Part shown: positions 1 to 9,139 of the stretch, piece by piece
Position numbering within the stretch: position 1 is the stretch's first letter
Layout: each line of letters opens with the position of its first letter
Notes under the pieces: model-generated
The model's database searches: none
The model's input: only the letters and a program-made list of their open reading frames with translations
What the model was told of the DNA's origin: nothing
Source: Lamellibrachia columna
Taxonomy: Eukaryota > Annelida > Polychaeta > Sabellida > Siboglinidae
DNA length: 64,000 nt
Assembly (NCBI GenBank): GCA_963662155.1
Contig: OY759263.1
Coordinates: 44,786,002-44,850,001 of the forward strand
Reading direction: 5' to 3'
Made by a program: the position numbers and the translations under genes

Positions 1-1362
1 TGGAAACCTCCTCTCAAGTGAAAGAGGGAAGTTGGAGTGCTGGAAAGAACACTTCCAGACCATCTTGAACAGGCTAGAGCCAACAGAGACTGTTCATATA
101 TCAGCAGTTGAGGAAGACGTGGATGTGAATACAGACCCACCATCACTTGAAGAGGTGAAAATGGGCAAAGGTAATGACGAATGAAAAGGCCCCAGGCTCT
201 GATGGAGTGACAGCTGATATGTTGAAGGTTGAAGATACAGTCACACCCAGACTTCTGACACAGATCTTCAGTGACATCTGGGAAACAGAAAACACACCAG
301 ATTGGAAAATGGGGCTGATAGTAAAATTACACAAAAAGGGAGACTTATCGAACTCCAACACCTGGAGAGGTATCACCCTTCTATCACTCACAAGCAAAGT
401 CTTTAGCAAAATTATTCAAGAAAGACTGATCAAGGCACTGGAGCAGAACATCAGGGAAGAACAAGCAGGCAGGAAAGGGAAATCCTGCAGTGACCACATA
501 TATACTCTGAGGCAGATACTAGAGCAGAGCAATGAGTGGAATAGACCCCTCTATGCTAATTTCATATACTTTGAAAATGTTTTTTGACAGCCATTACCAG
601 GAGTCCTTATGGAGCATCTTGAGACACTACGGAGTTCCTGCCAAGCTTGTCAACATCGTCAAAATGCTGTATACAGATTTTTCAGCACAAGTGATATGCA
701 GCAACAATTTAACAGATTGAAATCAAAACAAGTGTGAAGCAAAGCTGCATCCTCTCACCATTTCTGTTTATGCTGAGCATGGACCAGATCATGTGAAAAT
801 TAGAAAGTGCAGGCAGGAGAGGGATTAGAAGGACGGTGACAAGTCAGCTAGAGGATCTGGACTTTGTAGATGACATCTGCCTAATATCCCACCACTTCTC
901 GGACATGCTGTCAAAGAAAGAAAGAAGAGCTTTCCACTACAGCAAAAAAGATTTATGGATCAGAATCCTTGAAAATGACAAAGACTATCAACCACAGGCT
1001 TAGTCTTTCAGAACAGATGCCTTCGCAAAATACTCAAGATATTCTGGCCTAACAGCATCTCCAATGCAGAACTCCGCAGAAGAACATAAACCCAGCCCAT
1101 CACACTGGAGAAAAAACGATGCAGACGGCAGTGAATTGGCCACGTCTTGAGAATGCCGCAGACAGCAATAGTCCGAACTGCTCTCAGGTGGACACCAGAT
1201 GGAAAACGGGTGAGAGGAAGACCGAAAGAAACCTGGAGAAGAACGGTGGATCTAGAAATGAAAGAACCTGACCTGGGGAAGCTCGAGAAAACATCAAGAG
1301 ATAGACTGCAATGGCCTGCTCTGGTGCCCGCCTTATGCGCACTTCCGCACGAAGAGGATTAA
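1..1362 (+). mobile_element. RTE-like LINE remnant (RT and C-terminal end)
   Basis: Broken reading frames encode a non-LTR reverse transcriptase. Positions 174-587 hold the fingers/palm region (KAPGSDGVTADML, then LHKKGDL, WRGITLLS and EEQAGRKGKSC). Positions 532-720 continue it in another frame (SLWSILRHYGVPAKLVNIV). Positions 1147-1362 hold the C-terminal tail typical of such elements (VRGRPKETWRRTVDLEM). The catalytic aspartate box is not intact and the frame changes several times, so the copy is dead. It begins outside the window. The clade call (RTE-like) rests on the WRGITLLS and GRPKETWRRTV signatures and is an inference. Confidence 0.8.
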
Positions 1363-1667
1363 GTAAGTAATGTGACAATTAACAGGTTGTTTTGGTATTA
1401 TAGTGCACTATATAAAATAAATACACAGAAACATAGCAACACAACTATCACCGTCGAGTCAGAAATCACTATGTGCTGTGTGATTCCAGTAAAAAAGTGG
1501 AATTGTGATTTAATGTACACTGTATTCATATTTAACATGTAGGTGATAATTAACAAAATCATAAGCAATACAATTTTAAGTCCAATGTTTATGCATGTGG
1601 TACATTTGTTTTAATATTGGTAATAATCATGTTAAACACTAAGATACATCTAGACATGTGTACTTGC
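1363..1667. other. AT-rich intergenic or intronic DNA
   Basis: Nothing recognisable beyond AT-rich sequence. It lies between the LINE remnant and the EGF-like exon on the minus strand, and is probably intron of that gene. Confidence 0.5.
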
Positions 1668-1775
1668 CTTTTTCAGAGTGCTGTCCAGTGTAAATTGAAG
1701 GACATATACATCTGGCGCCACCTGTGGTATCAGTGCATGTCCCCCCGTTCTGACAGTAGCCACCAGAGCACCACT
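1668..1775 (-). CDS. EGF-like domain exon (phase 1-1)
   Basis: Translates to an EGF-like module: WCSGGYCQNGG, TCTDTTGGARC, ICPSIYTGQHSEK. Five of the six expected cysteines are present. The sixth, expected two residues after the last Gly, is His (GQH). The acceptor is CTGCTACAG on the minus strand. The donor reads AAG|GCAAGT, a textbook GC-AG donor, not GT. The length of 108 nt keeps phase 1 on both sides. The missing cysteine could be a lesion in this copy or real divergence. Confidence 0.7.
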
Positions 1776-4700
1776 CTGTAGCAGAAGAACGTTGTATACT
1801 ATTCTCAAACATTTACTACATTACAGGTCATAGCGGTTGTGAGATTTTATCTTAACGGTCAACAAGACAACGGTCTGTAGTATGGATTGGACCACTAAGC
1901 ATACTTATATACATGCACAATTACATAGGTGACATTGTTTTTCATTTACACACATTTTGATGAGACTGGGATTGAACCGTTGCCATAGTTGAAATATATG
2001 GGTTATGATTACTATGAAAGGCACTACATCATAATAAATTAGAGTGAGGCTGGTTGCATCGAGAAACACTACACGTGATGTTGCTAACATCTTGAAAGAC
2101 GATGAGATGGTGGTCCAAAACTTACGAATCTGTACTGCGCAACTGACATTGTCAGGGAAATCAGAGTCATCTGTGTATGGGTTGAACACGTGATCTTCAT
2201 GCATGTAGACATTTTGCTCACGCTTATATGTTACATATGGTTTACAATCATAGAACTTGTTGCGGAGGTAAGGATGTGGCACGAGGTTGCCAGGTGGCAG
2301 GTCTTCTTTCTTACAAATGGTGGCGTTATCTGAAAACAACCATTATGGTAAACTCAACTATTTGTATTTCAAACTCAGCAGAGCATTTATTCCAGTGCTT
2401 ACGTATTATGGATGAAAATAACAAATTGGTAGTTAATAAATCCATTATATGCAATACATTTGACTTATCTGTGAAGTCCTAAAATAAATCTATATATTAC
2501 GTTCATAATTATCGACTGAGAGCATTCTACATCAAACATACTGCATAAGAAACGATACTTTTATACCTAGAAACAAACGAAAGCCCCTATGAATAAACAG
2601 TTTCTTACCACTGTATTGTGAAGGTGCATTTGAGCCCGTCTCGCTGCCATTGTTGTCAGTGCCAGGCCAACTTGTCTTGTCTGTGTAGGAATCATCAACA
2701 AAGTTAAAAACATATTGACAATGTAGTATCTACAACACTGTTATATAACTAATCAAAATAGTAATAACGGCACTGATGTACTTCATTTTAAACACAAGAG
2801 TAATCTATATATGTGACTATTTTTTGAGCACCTGGTAATCAGTATTTTATAATAACATTGCAATTGTTTCAAGTGTGATTGATGTCAAACTATATTTTTA
2901 CGATATATTTAAAGCGACACGGTTGGCTCGATTTTGTTGTAAAATCAAGTTATGTAGCATCAACTACATAGTCTAACATAATACTGACCGCCTAAATGAA
3001 GCAGAAACAATTGTCACTTATAAACAACTTGTCACTTATAAACGACTTTCGTGGCAACTGACAATTCACCGAGCCAGCATATCACATGGCACTAAACGGG
3101 GATGGTACAGCGAATAGCGTTCAGTGGTGCTCTATATAATGATGTTTAGTTTGTAAACATCATTTGGAATTGGTGCACAGTGAATCTCAATATCAAGTGG
3201 GATATGTGCATTCCTAAAAAAATGCTTTGAGATTGATAGAAAGAGGAAAGTGAAAATGAAACCATTAATGATTGTACCTATTGTAATTTTGTTATGTTTA
3301 ATCAACTTTCACATTGCATGTACTAACTGATGATATACGTTTTCAGCTGTTATGTCCAAGTTATTATTTTCAATTGTCTTTAGTCGATGAAGTAACTTAC
3401 TTAAATTACTTCTGAAGTATCTTAGCAAAGTTTTTTCAGCCCGGCCCGGCCCAAAGCCCGTGTCTCTACATAATTTTGCAGGCCGGGCCGGGCCTGGGCC
3501 TACATATTGTGGGCCCGGGCTGAAAAAAATGTTAAGCACATCGGGCTTGGGCCGGGGCCTAGTGTGAGTGGGCCAGGCCGGGCTTGGGCTGGGCCTGGAC
3601 ATAATAAAAATATTCATACAAAACACAGATTATTAATTTTATTATTAATAAAAACTGATTATAAATTGTAATTCCGGTTAATGAATGCTTAAAATTATTT
3701 CTTTAGTATTATATAGTTGCAAATTGAGACCTTGCATGGAATTATGAATGACACTAGTGCTTTATACATTGGAATGCAGTTTAACCTCTTTTCAACAATG
3801 GGACTTCCTGTGGTATCATTTTAATAATGTGCATTCTTTTAATAGAGACATTTCATATAAAATATATGCATAGTCGCATGCCCATATCTTTGTATTATAA
3901 TTCTTTAAACATGTACTGGCTTTCCAAGACACTGTGACTGGAGTAGTGGCACTTGTATCACTGGCTTCATCACAGTTAATGCATGTTTCCCATCATTCAT
4001 CTTCAGCTCAAACTTAACTTCCTATCCCTTAATCCGTGATGTCTAGACTTTGTAAACCGCATATTTTTGGCATGAATGTATCCTTTTGCATAGATCTAAT
4101 GGCCCCATACCAGGCCACTTAAGTTCACCTGGCTGGAAGCAGCCAGCCCCAAATGTTTACTTTAGACATATTCCCAGAGGCAATCAAACCATGATTAACC
4201 ATCAACTTATCACCCTTTGACCCAATCAGTGGACATTCTATTGTGTAGGTCTTCCCCTCCAAACATTGCCCATCTGAATGACCAGCCCACTGGCCACTGC
4301 CCACTACCCAGTAGTGCCAGTACCCAGTACCCACCCCAGTTGGTAATTGGTATTTTTCAATTGTGTGAACTAGTGTCTACTATTTAGTATCTACAATTTC
4401 CCCAGTACTGATTCATTAACACTTGTATTAATTCACACATGTCTGAACGTGATCTGTGTCAGGCTAGTGACTGCAGGCCTGCTGGAAATGCCACTGGTGT
4501 CAGTGCCAGTGGGTGACATGGTAGTAGTTAGTACCAGCTACTAGCTAGACACTACTAAACAACAACTGACATTAGTATTTCAGTAGTAGACATTATACAA
4601 TGTTCATATATTATTTGTTTTATTTAATAAAACAATAAGTCTGTTTTACAGTTTATTTGTGTTTTGTCTTTCTTATAAGAGTATAGGTTTATCTTCTCTA

Positions 4701-5582
4701 AAATTAGCGGGCCGCGCGCTTGACTACTGTGGAACAACTGAAGTATCACTATCTGGTGTCAAACAGTTGGCATCACTTTTCAGTCATTCTACACTAGTGT
4801 TAAACAGTTACCGTATTGCTTAAGAAAAAAAATTGTGGGTGTACGCTTATAACAACAGATTCCTTGACATTTTTACATTGCCCAATTTTTTTCAAGCATA
4901 CTCTATGCTTATTAGGTTGAATACGGTATATGTAAACAAGAAACAGCAACCTAACTACATAGTATATTGTCTGAATGTGCTGACCGTGTTTTGAAGCTTG
5001 ATCGACACTTTGCCTGTCTTTCATACGAGACAATAAAGCTTCTACGTAGTATGACAGATCACAGGGATAACCCACGCCACACTCCCAAACAGTGGCGCTA
5101 CTCAACATATCACCACTGCCACAACTTGATCATAAATTCAAAATGAACTGTTGCAAAGTGATATAAACACTTGGTAGGCAGAGCAACATCATTGTTGCTT
5201 CCTTGTTACGTCATTGCAACTGTGCATTTGAGTAACGTAACATATCTTAAAGCAAAAATTTTATTGTGTTTATAGACACATTTTCAATACAAACACTATC
5301 CACAATTGTATGAAATTTCTAAAAAAAATTGGAGTTTACCAAATGAAATGAAGACGTCAGAATCTGCACATGTAATGTAAGTTGTGGCAGTGGTGAAATG
5401 GCGAGTGGCGCCACTGGTGGGGAGTTTGGACCGACGCTGCACCTACCAGGCATTCCTGGCCACCGCTGTGTGAAGCCACCAAAGGGAGGTGTGAAGTCAG
5501 ATTGGCCTCCAGTGGTCGCTGACACTGCTGCAGCAACAAACACACAACAATATATCCCAGCAATATATGCATAGGATGGCAT
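1668..5582 (-). CDS. Secreted CBM14-like/EGF-like protein gene (exons 5447-5582, 2609-2680, 2126-2329, 1668-1775)
   Basis: Four minus-strand exons join with matching phase-1 boundaries: signal peptide plus Gly/Pro linker, Ser/Asn/Gly linker, CBM14-like chitin-binding domain, EGF-like domain. In each internal exon the length, the two leading bases and the one trailing base agree with phase 1-1, the usual architecture of shuffled extracellular modules. The protein is therefore probably secreted or extracellular, binding chitin or similar glycans. No stop codon or 3' end was found, so the gene probably continues past the left edge or was cut by the LINE there. I cannot name an orthologue. Tiny unseen exons between 2.7 and 5.4 kb are possible. 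The domain calls come from motif recognition only. Confidence 0.6.
2126..2329 (-). CDS. CBM14-like (peritrophin-A type) chitin-binding exon
   Basis: Reads NATICKKEDLPPGNLVPHP, then YLRNKFYDCKPY and HVFNPYTDDSDFPDNVSC. The aromatic-rich 'KFYDC' and the 'VFNP...DFPDNVSC' ending are hallmarks of CBM14 chitin-binding modules. The cysteine count is lower than in a canonical six-cysteine module, so this is a divergent member. Acceptor GTTGTTTTCAG and donor C|GTAAGT are strong. The 204 nt exon is phase 1-1 and open throughout. Confidence 0.65.
2609..2680 (-). CDS. Short Ser/Asn/Gly linker exon
   Basis: 72 nt, phase 1-1, acceptor TTCCTACACAG, donor G|GTAAGAA. Encodes KTSWPGTDNNGSETGSNAPS, a hydrophilic linker. 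Its first and last partial codons join in frame to the neighbouring exons, which is the main support for it. Confidence 0.55.
3430..3600. repeat. GC-rich GGGCC/GGCCC block in AT-rich DNA
   Basis: About 170 bp made of iterated GGGCCGGGCC, GGGCCTGGGC and GCCCGGCCC words, abruptly bounded by AT-rich DNA. It lies in an intron of the minus-strand secreted gene. The open frame across it is low-complexity Pro/Arg/Gly and is not credible as a gene. GGCCC-rich subterminal blocks occur in some hAT transposons, but I found no termini here. Confidence 0.6.
3640..4690. other. Intronic DNA, no gene seen
   Basis: AT-rich sequence with no convincing exon or repeat. Confidence 0.4.
4700..4935 (+). repeat. 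Dispersed repeat family 1, copy A
   Basis: Shares diverged blocks with 5840-6075 and 56440-56715: ACTGTGGAACAACTGAAGTA, then the 'tctggtgt-aaacagtt' block, a 'gcttataacaacagattcc' block and TTTTTTTCAAGCATACT. The three copies keep the same block order, so this is a dispersed element of unknown class. Confidence 0.65.
5447..5582 (-). CDS. First exon: signal peptide and Gly/Pro linker
   Basis: An ATG at 5582 opens MPSYAYIAGIYCCVFVAAAV followed by SATTGGQSDF. A hydrophobic core of about 14 residues ends at a small-residue site (AVSA), as in a secretory signal peptide. The linker ends at a GTAGGT donor at 5446, in phase 1, matching the next exon. A strong acceptor-like TTGTTGCTGCAG lies inside at 5528, so the alternative is an 81-nt internal linker exon 5447-5527, also phase 1-1. 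Either reading gives the same downstream frame. Confidence 0.5.
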
Positions 5583-5722
5583 TATAAGTGCCCTGGAACC
5601 TGCACATCACAAACAGATAGCTGTATGGGCAGTTGACTAAATGTATTTCATAGGCCACTTGCTCCTGGGGAGAGAATGAGCCAGTGTCTTGGTTGGTACA
5701 TTGGCTACGAAAACATGGAGTG

Positions 5723-5817
5723 ACGAAACCAAAGGATACGAATTGAGGAAGGAGTTTTCATGTTATATATATATACATATTCAAACTCCTTCCTCAATTT
5801 GTTTCCTCTGGTTTCGT
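5723..5817. repeat. 35-bp inverted repeat (long hairpin)
   Basis: Arm 5723-5757 (starts ACGAAACCAAAGGATACGAA) and arm 5783-5817 (ends CTCTGGTTTCGT) are inverted copies with only a few mismatches, around an AT-only loop of about 25 bp. It lies between the CAMSAP 3' end and the start of the secreted gene. Confidence 0.85.
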
Positions 5818-5839
5818 ATATATATATATATATATATGT

Positions 5840-6075
5840 GTGTACCATATTCGACATATTAAACGTACATGCCTTAATTACCGTACACCCCCTTTTTAAT
5901 CAGGATCCATAATTATTGTAATTTGACTAGTGTGGAACAACTGAAGTGCTGCCATCTGGTGTTAAACAGTTACTTTATTGTCCAGAGAAACACATTTTGG
6001 CGTATGCTTATAAGAACAGATTCTTTGACATTTCTCCAGGGCACAATTTTTTTTCAAGCATACTGTTAGGTGGAA
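5840..6075 (+). repeat. Dispersed repeat family 1, copy B
   Basis: Second copy, with ACTAGTGTGGAACAACTGAA, TCTGGTGTTAAACAGTT and TTTTTTTTCAAGCATACTG blocks in the same order as copies A and C. It ends in a TA microsatellite at about 6077-6100. Confidence 0.7.
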
Positions 6076-6179
6076 TATATATATATATATATATATTATA
6101 TCAAGATATTGTTTACTACTAGGACATCACTATGTCATGGTGCAGCATCTAGTGAATGAGATGACTTTGATTTCCATTA

Positions 6180-6540
6180 AAACTCTCTCCTCAGTTGATT
6201 TTGTCCACTGTGAAATATGAATCAGGTTCATTGATGTCCAAATCTGTAGTGTATAAATAATTTATGTACTGTGTGTTGTTGTAAATAAAACAATGCATTC
6301 TTGTGTCAAAATCATCGAAAGAATCGACTTGATCACTAAATCGGGTAACTTGCATAAGCGTGAATAAACTTATAACCTTATTTCAAATTTATTCAATTTT
6401 TTTGCCTAATTTTGACTGGATCCTGTAAAATATAATCTAATATTTTGTCTAATGATTTTAGCAAAACTAAATAAAAAATGTGTACAAACAATCTAGCAGG
6501 CTGTAGTGGATACTAGATAGGTTTGATTTTTCGTGAAAAG
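6180..6540 (+). repeat. Dispersed repeat family 2 (also near 11640-11760 and 16640-16990)
   Basis: The block GAATCAGGTTCATTGATGTC followed by a '(t)tcgattttt..tgaaa' block recurs at 11660-11740 and 16661-16990 (GAATCAGGTTTGCTGACGTT). All three lie within or just beyond the CAMSAP gene. Class unknown. Confidence 0.5.
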
Positions 6541-6644
6541 GAGTCTGAACTGACTGAAAAATGTAATTGAGGAAGAATGTTTAAGCACAAACAACAACAG
6601 CGAGTTGACGTACATTTCAGGTTAAGCACAGAACAGCGACCGTG

Positions 6645-6886
6645 CAGGTAGAGCTCCTCCTGCGAGCTGTGGGAGGATGAATGCGATGCCGTCATCGTGG
6701 GAGACTGGCGGCTGACTCTTGGGGCGCTTGGCCAACCTGGCTGTCTGTTGTCCTGGGTGGGGTGTCGTCGGGGAACCACCCCCTCCTCAGCTACCTCCTG
6801 TTCAAACTTCTTCTGCAGGTGCTGCTGCTGCCTCCCTTCGTGTCTTCTCTTCCGCCTTCTTCTGTTCCGTCTGTTCTTGTTTTAAC
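6645..6886 (-). pseudogene. CAMSAP: CAMSAP C-terminal coiled-coil exon, frameshifted
   Basis: Acceptor GCTGCCAG, phase 2. Opens RLKQEQTEQKKAEEKTRREA, the charged coiled-coil segment expected before the CKK domain. At the CAG-rich stretch 6819-6832 the sensible frame shifts by one and continues QQQHLQKKFEQEVAEEG, then a Ser/His-rich tail ending QEELYLHG. The 3' border is uncertain (a weak GTCGCT donor near 6645). The shift sits in a short CTG/CAG repeat, so slippage or a sequencing indel are both possible. Confidence 0.7.
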
Positions 6887-6955
6887 CTGGCAGCACACAG
6901 AGAGAAGAGTTTCTGAAATGGCTGATAACAACTGAAATAACACGAAAATATCTTT

Positions 6956-7350
6956 TGCGTGTAAATCCTCGGAAAGTCAAGCTCAGAAGCACACCAAAAC
7001 GAAAAGGTTAGGCAATCTCAAAATCGATATATACAGTGTAAAGTTGTAGGCAGATGGATGAGTTAAAGAGGGAAAACAGTTTTCAGATGACAGCAACATT
7101 TTATTGTTTCCTACAAACACTAACAGGGAAAGGATTCCAGAGTTGGTGCAGCAATCGAGAAAGCCCTTGTTCCAATGTTTGTGTCAACTATCAGAACAGA
7201 AATTAGATCAGAACTATATGATCGAAGCTGTATGAGCTTCCTTGCAGGAGTAAGCAGCGAACGTAAATATGCCGGTTGCTTAGATGAAAGTGAGTGATAA
7301 GTAACAGTACAGATCTTACAAATAATGTGATTTCTGACAGGCAGGTACTT
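6956..7350 (+). repeat. Dispersed repeat family 3, copy A
   Basis: Shares TAAATCCTC, 'caaaacgaaa', 'acactaacaggga', 'ttccagagttggtgcag' and 'cttgcaggagt.agcag.gaacgta' blocks in the same order with 15270-15660. A looser third copy starts the LINE region at 27640. Both A and B are in CAMSAP introns. Probably the 3' part of an L2-like LINE. Confidence 0.65.
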
Positions 7351-7529
7351 CTGTTACAACTTAGCTAACCACTGTTTCTGGAATACTCCTTCCATGATCC
7401 TTTCTGAAACTGCAGTTGAAGAAGTGGCATTTTTGAAAAGACCTTTCCGACTGAAGTTTCTGAGAATTTATGTAATGTAGAACTTATCACAAGTCTATTA
7501 AAACAACAAGCTGTGATCAGTTCCCTTCT

Positions 7530-7597
7530 GACCTGCCCCGGTGACCTGCTGACCTTCACTGACCTGCCCCGGTGACCTGCTGACCCTCACTGACCTG
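7530..7597. repeat. Short tandem duplication (about 35 bp, two copies)
   Basis: GACCTGCCCCGGTGACCTGC followed by a 'tgacc.tcact' block occurs twice in tandem, immediately downstream (minus strand) of the exon 7595-7722 donor. Confidence 0.75.
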
Positions 7598-7722
7598 TTC
7601 ATCTCTCTTTTCTTGGCAGCGTCTGTCTTGAGCTGGAGCCGTCGTCGGTCCTGCTCCTCTCTCCTCCGCATCTGCTGCTCTATAAACCGTTCCCTCTTCT
7701 TCTCAAGGTCACTCGGGTCAGA
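7595..7722 (-). pseudogene. CAMSAP: CAMSAP charged coiled-coil exon
   Basis: Reads SDPSDLEKKRERFIEQQMRR then REEQDRRRLQLKTDAAKKRE and ends MNR across the phase-2 donor (AACAG|GTCAGT), joining in frame to the next exon. This is the basic coiled-coil region just upstream of the CKK domain in the family. The 5' phase does not match the previous exon cleanly, so a frame lesion lies at or before it. Confidence 0.75.
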
Positions 7723-7759
7723 CTGGCGAACATGTTAAACTGCACATCAATGTTTTTAA

Positions 7760-8215
7760 AGCCAAACAAACAGCTGAGAAAAGTGGCATTCAACAGTCGT
7801 AGTTCGTTGAAGATGGGTTCTAGATAATCTTATGGCACCACAAACAACTCTGAACCAATGAATAAAAAAATCCAGCCAGAAATTGTTATGACATTTGGGT
7901 TATTAATGAACTCCCCATCACTTTAAAATCTGAAACTATAGCTACCTTCTGTCAAACATATATTTTTTTGACTTTGCATTTCTACCTTAAATCCTCGACA
8001 AGCTCCCTCGCTCTGAGGATGACTTGTGCACACCCCTGTTCATGATATCATGCTTAGCGATTCTCATTTGTTGCATCTCTGAGCTCAGGTTCCTTAGAAT
8101 TTAGGTGCTATAGAAGTTATTATTATTATTAGATCTGATGGGCTTCTTCATACAAGATCATTCACCTGTTCAAAGTACTCAATACAGCCCCACGGGACAA
8201 AGACAACTAACCACT
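7760..8215. other. CAMSAP: CAMSAP intron
   Basis: AT-rich intron. A TTATTATTATTATT run at 8118-8131 preceded by GGTGCTATAGAAG resembles the 3' tail of an L2-type SINE or LINE on the plus strand. Confidence 0.4.
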
Positions 8216-8218
8216 TAC

Positions 8219-8828
8219 AGCCGAAGATCGTCCTGCCCAATGACAAAGCCCACACTGGGAGATGCGCTCACAGCTGGAGGGGTGGTGTCTTGCTTCGGCG
8301 GTGTTGCTTGTGGCGGTGAGCTGAACAACGGCAACTGTTCCTTCACAGGTGATACAGTCTGCTCAGAAGAAGACGTCTGTGGCATCATCGCCTCCTTCCG
8401 TTTCGTTGATCCAAGTTTTGGTTTCTGTTTTTGTGGTGATCCTGCATCAAGAGTGATGAAGAAACAGCCATCTTTCTGTTTCGGCATCTGCCCGCTGCTC
8501 TCTGTTGGACGGTAGGATGGTCAGGACTTGACCACATCTCCATGTTATTGAAGTTACCGGCCTCTTCCTGCATTGAGGGACTGTCCCCACGTCGTACCAG
8601 GTTGGGAAAGCACACACCAGGTGGCGTCACAGGCACCCCTGGTGGTATGCCTGGAGTAACTGGCCGACTGCTGCCACGATGCGCGACATAGATTGCAGCG
8701 AAGTTCAACGGGGGTGGCTGCTCCGACCGCTGCGGCGACAGAACATGGTGGTTCTGTGCCACTACCGGGTATGTGTGCACCATATGGTGCTCGGGCTGGT
8801 CCTTCCACACAATCTTCAGAGAGTCAGA
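8219..8828 (-). pseudogene. CAMSAP: CAMSAP linker exon with GCFFITLDAG motif, frameshifted
   Basis: Acceptor CTGTGGACAG at 8829; donor CT|GTAAGT at 8218. The first part reads SDSLKIVWKDQPEHH and a Pro-rich linker (PGIPPGVPVTPPG). In another frame it then reads KDGCFFITLDAGSPQKQKPK, the short 'FFIxxD...KPK' block that precedes the basic coiled coils in CAMSAPs, followed by a Ser/Thr/Pro linker. The frame switch lies between about 8488 and 8530 and passes a TGA. Confidence 0.7.
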
Positions 8829-9139
8829 CTGTCCACAGATCATTCCGTAAAATCACCCACAGCAAATCAAAAGTAGACATTTAGACAAATGTTCGAATGT
8901 GTTGATCTCTCCTGCTTGCAGACCCAGTCACTGCTCATTCACCGAACTCCAATGCAGTGGGGCCCTGGAGCATTCGGAGAGTTCATGAACGTAACTAGTG
9001 GCCGAGAGGGAGAATCGCAGCCGTGGTTACCTGTTAATGAAGACTTCCCATTCATGTGCAGGTGCGTTGTAGGTCACAAAAAAGCACACATGGAGACAGA
9101 AGCATGTGTGATGCAAGCTGAGGTGTCATGTGCCAGACG

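Noticed and set aside
3309..3626. Pro/Arg/Gly-rich frame of 105 codons
   Set aside because: Low-complexity GGGCC block; no homology or splice evidence.
5386..5480. Plus-strand CTCNVSCGSGE reading suggesting a thrombospondin repeat
   Set aside because: The cysteine and tryptophan pattern is incomplete, and the minus-strand exon fits phases and splice sites better.
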